A stretch of DNA of 64,000 nucleotides, taken from NCBI GenBank assembly GCA_019633425.1, contig WSUB01000193.1, forward strand, positions 1 through 64,000, read 5' to 3'. Below, piece after piece: positions 57,782 to 64,000 of this stretch. The position numbers were made by a program, and so were the translations under genes. How positions within the stretch are numbered: the stretch's first letter is position 1; the number at the start of each line of letters is the position of its first letter. The DNA is from Tulasnella sp. 424 (lineage: Eukaryota; Basidiomycota; Agaricomycetes; Cantharellales; Tulasnellaceae). Under the pieces are notes generated by a model. That model was not told the origin of the DNA and did no database searches. It saw only the letters and a list, made by a program, of their open reading frames with translations.

Positions 57782-58913
57782 TAAGGGTCAACTCGGAGTC
57801 GAAGAAAAGCAGCGGAGCTGGTAGCGGAAATATCTTCCACCAATTGAAACTGCTGGAGAAACGCCATCTCGAGAGAAAGTAGATATTTTGGAGTTACCCT
57901 CTGGTCGCGGCTTTCAAAATACTGGCTCTCCTTGCATTCAGGTAGATAGTCAGTTCGTATGTTGAAAATGTCATAACTGTTCTTGACCAATCTTCCTAAT
58001 CTTACGAGCACTCGACTCTGGCTCCAAGAACGCCCCTAACACAAGATCCTGGCTGGGAGAATTGAGAAAACGGCTTGCTAACGCACCGACAGCCATCTTG
58101 CGTTTAAGGAAAGCCGCTGATTAGGTCCAACAAAAGCGTAGCAAACCGGTTCAATAGCTCCCCAAGCAGACCAAGATCAAGTTGCGTGTTCTCATACTCT
58201 ACTCTTAGTCTCTTCGACGCCAAACGTGATATTCCTTAGCTTTAGGGTAAAACACATGAAGCTTCAAGGTATGGTGCAAGGCGGTGGCACGCGGAGTTGG
58301 TATTGGGCCCATGGCCAAGTTCTACGTTCCGTTCGGTTGTAGCTTCTCCAGAGCCGACTGGCGCAGGAACCTCCGCGGTCATCATGATTCTTTTGAAGAT
58401 CTTCTGGACTCGTCAACCTCGGCCTCCGGGGTCGATATTACCCTCGCTCTCGCTGACCTTGCACGTAATGGGCGAAATTTTCCGCGAGAAAGTGGTTGGA
58501 TTACGGCAGTCCGGAGAGGGGAAGTCTATGTGAGGGAGGAGGTTAAAAATCGAAACAGGAGGATTGGAATATAATCAGTTGCGGAGGCTGCCGGCTACCG
58601 TGGATTTGCCCTCTCGGTCTGACATCTACCTCACGCTGTCGCAGTGGTGGCCTATTTTCTTCGAACCTGGGCATCGTCGAAGACGTTGCAACACCCACCT
58701 CCTCAAGATTTTGTTGCTGCGCTCGATAAGAAGAGGAGACATTCAGCGCACGCCACTCTTATTCTTCCTGCGAAGAGACTGATCATCAACCGGGGAAACA
58801 AACGAAATCCATTACTGGGGAAATATCGCGTTCGGGAATAAAGATAGCGGCAGCCCGTCTCTTCTCGACGACTTCTGCGTCCACTCCCTCACATCGAACC
58901 GGGTGTCCGTTGA
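57782..58913. other. Intergenic; no supported gene
   Basis: 57,782-58,010 is the duplicated 3' flank of the F-box genes and keeps the lost in-frame tail. 58,284-58,574 has a 96-codon frame on the plus strand with no domain, no copy and no splice logic. The rest is presumably the 3' UTR of the minus-strand uS10m gene. Confidence 0.4.
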
Positions 58914-59823
58914 TCATGAGGACCCAGTTTTCTTCGCAGGTTTCTTGGACGGCGGACTAGACGAAGTCTTTGCTTGAGGCTTGTCTGCAAACTTGGTCTT
59001 CGGTGCTGCAGTCTTGCCATCCGCAGACTTGGTCTTTGGTGCGGCAGTCTTGTCGGGACTCGCACTCGCTTCTGCTCCTTGCGCACCAGCAGCCTTCTTC
59101 ATCTCCTTCTCCACAATCTCATCCGCCAACTCCTTGATCCTCTCGGTCATTCCAACGGCACTCGACCTCTTCTTTCCCAACGCCTCCTTAACCATCTCCT
59201 TCCCGAACCCAAGCCCGGCTCTCTCCCATTTTACGACCTTCAGCGCCACGCCCGGCAACGCGTTCTCCTGCAAGTACTTCAACCACTGGCTCAAGACCAG
59301 TGGATCCGTATCGTATATCTTCAGAGCGCGCTTGTGCACGCTTTCGCTGAAATTTTCTTGCGCGGATTTATGGACGAAAGGCGATTTGGGGACCGTTATT
59401 AGGGTGCGTTTGGTAGGGAGGTGGGACGGCGAGGTACAAGGGATGTTGAGAGCGTTTGCCGCATGCAGAGCGAAATGTAAGTAGATTCGCAGTCGGTCGA
59501 CGTGGTGCGAGCGGAGGTGCAGGACGGCGGTCGGGATTCCGTGCGTTCGCGGTACGAGAGGAGCCGCGAGGAAGGATTCGGGGATTTCTTCGTCGCCGAC
59601 TTTGATCTTCTTGCTTGAGAAGGAGGATAGTGCGGTTGGATCGGCTTGGAGTGCTGACGGAGTGGACCTGCACGGAGGGCGCGTTAGTTCTGCTTGGACT
59701 TGGTACCTGGTTCCAAAAACCGGAGACGTACGCGAAAGTCCTAGGTCCGACAGCGAGAGCCCGCGGTCCAACAGTCGAAAGGCGTGCTAAGGACATCCTA
59801 GTGCATACTGCCCTGAGTATCAT
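58914..59823 (-). CDS. Mitochondrial ribosomal protein uS10m (S10/RSM10 type)
   Basis: Complement of 59732-59823 joined to 58914-59667; 281 residues. The 64-nt intron starts GTACGT, has a CTAAC branch motif and ends GTGCAG. Residues 1-30 are Arg-rich and lack acids (MILRAVCTRMSLARL), a likely mitochondrial presequence. The S10 domain spans about residues 78-172: AVLHLRSHHVDRLRIYLHF, ALNIPCTSPSHLPT, LITVPKSPFVHKSAQENF, HKRALKIYDTD, with GVALKVVKWE after. The C-terminal roughly 60 residues are Lys/Ala/Ser/Pro repeats (APKTKSADGKTAAPKTK), an extension beyond bacterial S10. Component of the mitoribosomal small-subunit head. Transcribed away from the p24 gene. Confidence 0.87.
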
Positions 59824-60109
59824 GTTGCTTTGTCGTTGTCGATAGCTTTTGAGCCAGAAATTTCGTCGACCTGGTCGAGGAGTAGAAGAAGTTGCGAAAT
59901 TCCAATCCCAACTGCTCTTTGCCTCAGTTTGTCAAGGGTGTGAAACTCGGCCACACATTTCGTTCAAGACCGTTTCATCGACCCACAACACGCTGCACGC
60001 GCCGTCCGCTGCTATCACGACTCTTATTATCAATCACGACAGCGATTATTTCTAGCCAGTATCTTATTTGACTCTTGTGGAGGAACGAACAGACTACAAA
60101 AAACCCAAG
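59824..60109. promoter_or_regulatory. Divergent promoter region between uS10m and the p24 gene
   Basis: 286 bases separate the two opposed start codons, so both promoters and 5' UTRs must lie here. No TATA box stands out. Confidence 0.6.
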
Positions 60110-61122
60110 ATGCGGACCTTTGCCGTGACATCGATCCTCTTACCCTTGCTGGCATCGTTCATACCTCAAGCAAGCGCAACAGCCTTAACAACTGCCGTGG
60201 CTGCGAACCAGCGGTTATGTTTCCATGCTGATGCTGATAAGAAGGGTGAAAAGATTGGGGTGAGTAGATGCTTCGTGTTCTGGGCATCCGGAGGCGAGGC
60301 GCTGACGTCGATTGGTTCTTTTGGGTTAGTTCTACTTCGCCGTAAGTCTAAAGAGGCCAGCCTATTCGACATACCTCAAACACCCGTCCAAGACCGTCGC
60401 ACTCACTCTTTGTCATTATACTCTCGTTCCCTAGGTCCAATCCGGAGGTTCATTCGACATCGACTTTGAAGTAACCGCACCGGACGGCAAAGTCGTCCTC
60501 GACGGCAAACGCGAAAAGCAAGGCGACTTCGTCTTCACCGCCAACTCCGTGGGCGAATATACCTTCTGCTTCGAAAACGACATGTCCACTCTGACGGAGA
60601 AGTTGATCGATTTCGACATCATGGTGGAAAGCGAACCGAGGAGGGAGGCGCCGTTGAAACCGGGACAGATATCGGATAAGACGAGCGCGTTGGAAGAGAG
60701 TATTTATAGGCTGAAGAATCAGTTGACGGGTATTCAGAGGACGCAGAAGTAGTGAGTGGATGAGGTGGTGTTCCTGGTTGGCAGTGATCGTTGACGCTAT
60801 CTTGTGCTTGTTTTGCCTAGCTTCCATACAAGAGAAAACCGCGGAATGTCATTGGTACAAGATACTGTCAAGTGGGTATTGGTCTGACTGTGCTCGGGCA
60901 AAGGAACAGAGGCTGAACAATGGAACCTACCCCTTAGCCGAATGTTTTGGTATGCAGTACTGGAGACGTCAGCGATCATTGGCATGGCGGTGTAAGCAGC
61001 TTTTGCACGCTAAATGTAGCAACATTGCTTACTGACAGTATGACTACTTGACCGCCTCTAGTTTCCAGGTGTACGTGGTGCAAATGTTCTTCACTTCGAC
61101 TGGTCGACGCTACAAAGTGTAA
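60110..61122 (+). CDS. p24/GOLD family cargo receptor (EMP24/Erp type)
   Basis: Six exons: 60110-60259, 60330-60341, 60435-60751, 60821-60871, 60938-60991, 61062-61122; 214 residues. Signal peptide about 1-23 (MRTFAVTSILLPLLASFIPQ). Luminal GOLD domain with the two conserved Cys (LCFHAD and YTFCFEND) and SFDIDFEVTAPDGKV. Coiled-coil stretch about 135-170 (RLKNQL, QKYFHTRENRG). One membrane span near the C-terminus (VLETSAIIGMAVFQVYVVQM), followed by a short basic cytosolic tail (GRRYKV) without KKXX. Works in the early secretory pathway, linking cargo to COPII/COPI vesicles. Exon 2 is only 12 nt (FYFA) and is needed to rebuild the conserved FYFAVQSGG. Subfamily not certain; Erp2/3/4-like is my best guess. 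Confidence 0.9.
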
Positions 61123-61695
61123 TCACCTCTTTATCATTCTTGCTACGATATCTCACCTCCTATGTCACGCTACTTTGGTCATCCATTTGTTGTGCCCGTC
61201 ATCATCTCTTGATCATGACCCCCACAGCGATAGTCCGCAACCGAGATGTCCTGTGTGAAGAGCAGCAGGGAATAGCCTTGCATATGATGACCGACGCCCC
61301 TCCTATCCATGCCCACTCCACCTGCCCCCACATCATCGACGCCCGACTCTCGTTCGTACTCGAGGTGTGTACCACCTGAAAAAGTCCGGTGAGGTGGGGT
61401 CCGGCGTCCCGTGGGCGCAGTGCGGCGGCGTCTCTGGCCACATGCCCTGTCACCGAGAAGACCCGTGTGAAACCCCCCTGACACCTTTTACCCTCATCGT
61501 CCCGTCTTTTTCTCCCAACCCACCACTACTCTACCACCACCCCCTCCACTCGTTCGATTACGGCGCCCTGGCGACACTAATACTTTTCCTCCTATCCTTA
61601 TAATCCTTTGCCTGATTCCTTTAACCGACTTGGCAGTCTCTGTTTCCCCTCACGCACCACCGAGGATTTAAAAAAAAACACGATCGACCGAAACC
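61123..61695. promoter_or_regulatory. Intergenic, upstream region of the NRAMP gene
   Basis: The last 250 bases are pyrimidine-rich (CCACCACTACTCTACC and similar), as is common before fungal start sites, with an AT-rich run just before the ATG. No gene seen; short frames here lack support. Confidence 0.45.
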
Positions 61696-64000
61696 ATGCA
61701 AGGTCGCGTAACGATTGACCCCGAGACGCTGCAATCCTCTTCAGAATACCGAAGTCCTAGGACTTGGTACCACAAGACATTCCAAATATGTCGAAATCAT
61801 GCTGGGTTTGTTGGACCTGGCATTTTGGCTTCCGTTGCGTGCGTCGTTGATCGTTTCGCCGATAGAAGCCCATTTTCTCTGACTCCCCGCTTTATCTCAC
61901 TTATAGATACTTTGACCCTGGCAACTGGGCAACAGATCTCGCTGCAGGTAGTGAATATGGTTATTCCTTGTTGTTCGTCGTCTTGTGTGGTGAGTAGGCT
62001 TTTTTGAGCAGCGGGTTTTTAGCCTTTGCTCGACTGTCGCACTGACGGTCTTGGGTTCCTTCCTTGGCGTTCATTTTCCGCTTACCCTTCTCAACGGCGT
62101 CAACTTCTTTTCTTTCAACCCTCCCTCAGCTGGACTTGGCGCTATCCTTTTCCAAGTACTCTCATGCCGGCTGGGTATCGTCACCGGCAAAGACCTCGCC
62201 CAACACCTTCGAATTCGGTTCCACTCTCGGCCCAAAAACACTTTACTCTGGCGGTGGGGAATTCTTTACCCGCTTTACGCCGTCTCCGAAATCGCCATCA
62301 TCGCTACGGACATGGCGGAAGCGTTGGGCAGTGCAATTGCCTTGAACCTGTGCGTCACAAAAGCCTTGGCGCCGGATCTTACGTCACTCACCTGACTCTC
62401 GGGCTGCTCGGCCATTTCCCTATGCCTGCAGAATCTTTCCGAAACTGCCTCTCTATGCGGGCGTGCTTATAACAGCCGCTGACGTCATGATCATCCTTGT
62501 GGCATATCGTCCGGATGGGGGCGCAAGGTCGATGCGGACGTTCGAAGTCATCATCGCGTGTCTCGTCTTGGCCGTCTTCATCTCGTTCTTGGTCCTTCTC
62601 GTCCGAATCCAACCAGATTGGCCGGACGTCTTCAAGGGTTATTTACCGTCAAAAGTTCTCGTCGCCCCTGGTGCACTCTACACCAGCATCGGTATTATTG
62701 GGGCGACCGTCATGCCACATGCTCTCTTGTGTGTATTCACCTTGCGTTGCGCGCTGGCACGATTACTGACTCTGCTTGTAGCTTGGGAAGCCGCCTTTCC
62801 ACCATCGACAGGCTCACACCGACACCCAGTGCATCCGCGCGGTCTTCCGCGACCGACCTCACCGCCGTAGAACCCGACTTACCGTTCCTGGACCGCTCGG
62901 TCTCCAAGCTCAAGAAGATTTTGACTCACGTGGAAGCAGACGAAAAGGACGAACTACGTAAAGTCGCTGTCGAAGCAAACTCGGATTGCGTGGGTGTCGG
63001 GTGGATCCGAACCCACTTGACTCATGCCACCGTTGACATGTACGAGGATTCATGACATACACCTCCTTTGTGAGAGTTAGGCTGACGTATATTCGGACTA
63101 CTTTTTTTGATCGCCGTAGAGTCTTGAGCTTGTTCTGCTTCGCCATTACCATCAACAGCGCCATCCTCATCGTCGCTGCCACGTCATTCTACTACCGACA
63201 CAACTCCTCGTCTGAAGAGGGAGTGGGCGATCTTTTCGCTGCTTATGCGTTGATTAAGCAATATGTCAGCAAAGGTGCGGACATTTTAGGACCCTTGGCG
63301 TACACTCGTTTTTTGAGATTGACAATGATTTTGTATAAGGTTCCGCCTTCCTTTTCGCGTTCGCTTTGCTATGCGCCGGTCAGAGTGCGAGTATCACTGC
63401 TACGCTGGCTGGGCAGGTTGTTAGTGAAGGCTTTTTGAGGTGGAAGTTATCGGTACGGTCATGGTGATCGCCGTAGAAAACGCGGCATGCTAACGACGAC
63501 TCGTTCACAGCCTTTCCTCCGCCGTCTAGTCACTCGGTTAATATCAATGACGGTAAGGTTCATTCATGCAAGTCTGTCGAGCAACAAGTGCTGACCATGA
63601 ATCACCCACCTTTAGCCCGCCATCATCGTCTCGGTCGCACTTGGCCGACAGGGACTCGACACGCTCCTCGTGGCCTCTCAAGTCATCCTCTCCATTGTCT
63701 TGCCATTCGTCGTTTTCCCATTGGTATTCTTCACGAGCTCCAAGTCCGGGTTGATGAGAGTCAAGGTGGAGAGGAATACCACTCGAACAGCGGGCATTGC
63801 TGCCAAGGAGATGGCAGAATGTCCTTCTCCAACTACCGTTCCACTCCCTCCCTCTCCTTCCCAATGCACCATCACCGACCCGACGGTACCACCAGCCCCG
63901 CAACCTCCGGCCGAAGCAGACGAGGGAGATGAATATGCGGACTTCTCATCCGCGTGGTACGTCACCGCATTGGGGTATTTGATTTTCGTCATTATGCTCG
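61696..64000 (+). CDS. NRAMP-family divalent metal (Mn/Fe) transporter, 3'-partial
   Basis: Nine exons seen: 61696-61838, 61907-61989, 62130-62349, 62432-62728, 62782-63039, 63120-63274, 63340-63452, 63511-63552, 63616->64000; the gene runs off the window. NRAMP signatures: DPGNW in the first membrane span (about residues 51-55) and MPHAL in the sixth (about 243-247), the metal- and proton-binding motifs of the family. Further spans include [37 protein letters not shown] and [19 protein letters not shown] long polar loop follows the MPH helix, as in fungal Smf proteins. Role: proton-coupled uptake or vacuolar release of Mn2+/Fe2+. The retained introns correspond to those seen in the antisense pseudogene at 29,545-30,950. 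Confidence 0.93.

Noticed and set aside
58284..58574. 96-codon plus-strand frame between the F-box and uS10m genes
   Set aside because: No similarity I recognise, no paralogue in the window, and a competing frame overlaps it.
59368..59823. 151-codon minus-strand frame as an independent gene
   Set aside because: Its first 30 codons are exon 1 of uS10m; the rest is the intron and a shifted reading of exon 2.

Overview
The window looks like genomic DNA of a filamentous basidiomycete, most likely an Agaricomycete. Genes are split by many short introns (about 40-180 nt, usually 50-65) with GT/GC...AG ends. The gene set includes a CAP59/GT69 mannosyltransferase, Agaricomycete-type F-box proteins, and very large NLR genes with NACHT and WD40 domains. 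No prokaryotic features (operons, CRISPR) are present. I cannot name the species.

Positions 1-49,000 hold a tandem array of five same-strand NLR-type (STAND) genes: A (5' end outside the window, ends 4388), B (15848-21041), C (23676-28878), D (35516-40875, with a 96-N assembly gap) and E (43904-48973). B, C and E can be joined by hand into ten-exon genes of about 1,530-1,570 residues. The order is an N-terminal helical region, a hydrophobic four-helix segment resembling the MLKL/HeLo-like membrane-active fold, a NACHT NTPase (P-loop GMAGRGKST), then 10-12 near-identical WD40 blades and a conserved C-terminal tail. The family knowledge is that such proteins are cytosolic non-self receptors: WD40 senses, NACHT oligomerises, and the N-terminal domain kills or signals. 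The blades are almost identical except at a few recurring positions, as expected for fast-evolving recognition surfaces.

Between the NLRs lie 2-11 kb stretches of repeated, decayed DNA. About 2 kb just upstream of B, C, D and E is a shared module with coding-like but broken segments of an unrecognised gene. More scattered pieces of related modules fill 8.8-13.9, 31-33.4, 41.4-42 and 49-50.4 kb. A 1.3-kb insertion element (4844-6138) is absent from a paralogous empty site at about 12,730. A decayed NRAMP metal-transporter pseudogene lies antisense at about 29,545-30,950; an intact NRAMP gene is at the right edge of the window.

Positions 50,700-64,000 are ordinary, mostly single-copy genes: a GT69/CAP59-like mannosyltransferase, a PNO1/DIM2 gene fragment, two tandem F-box genes (the second with a shifted C-terminus), mitochondrial ribosomal protein uS10m (minus strand), a divergently transcribed p24/GOLD cargo receptor with a 12-nt microexon, and an NRAMP transporter running off the end. 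The left three quarters is therefore a rapidly rearranging innate-immunity-like cluster abutting a conserved housekeeping block. All exon maps are hand-made from frame and paralogue comparison, with no transcript evidence.
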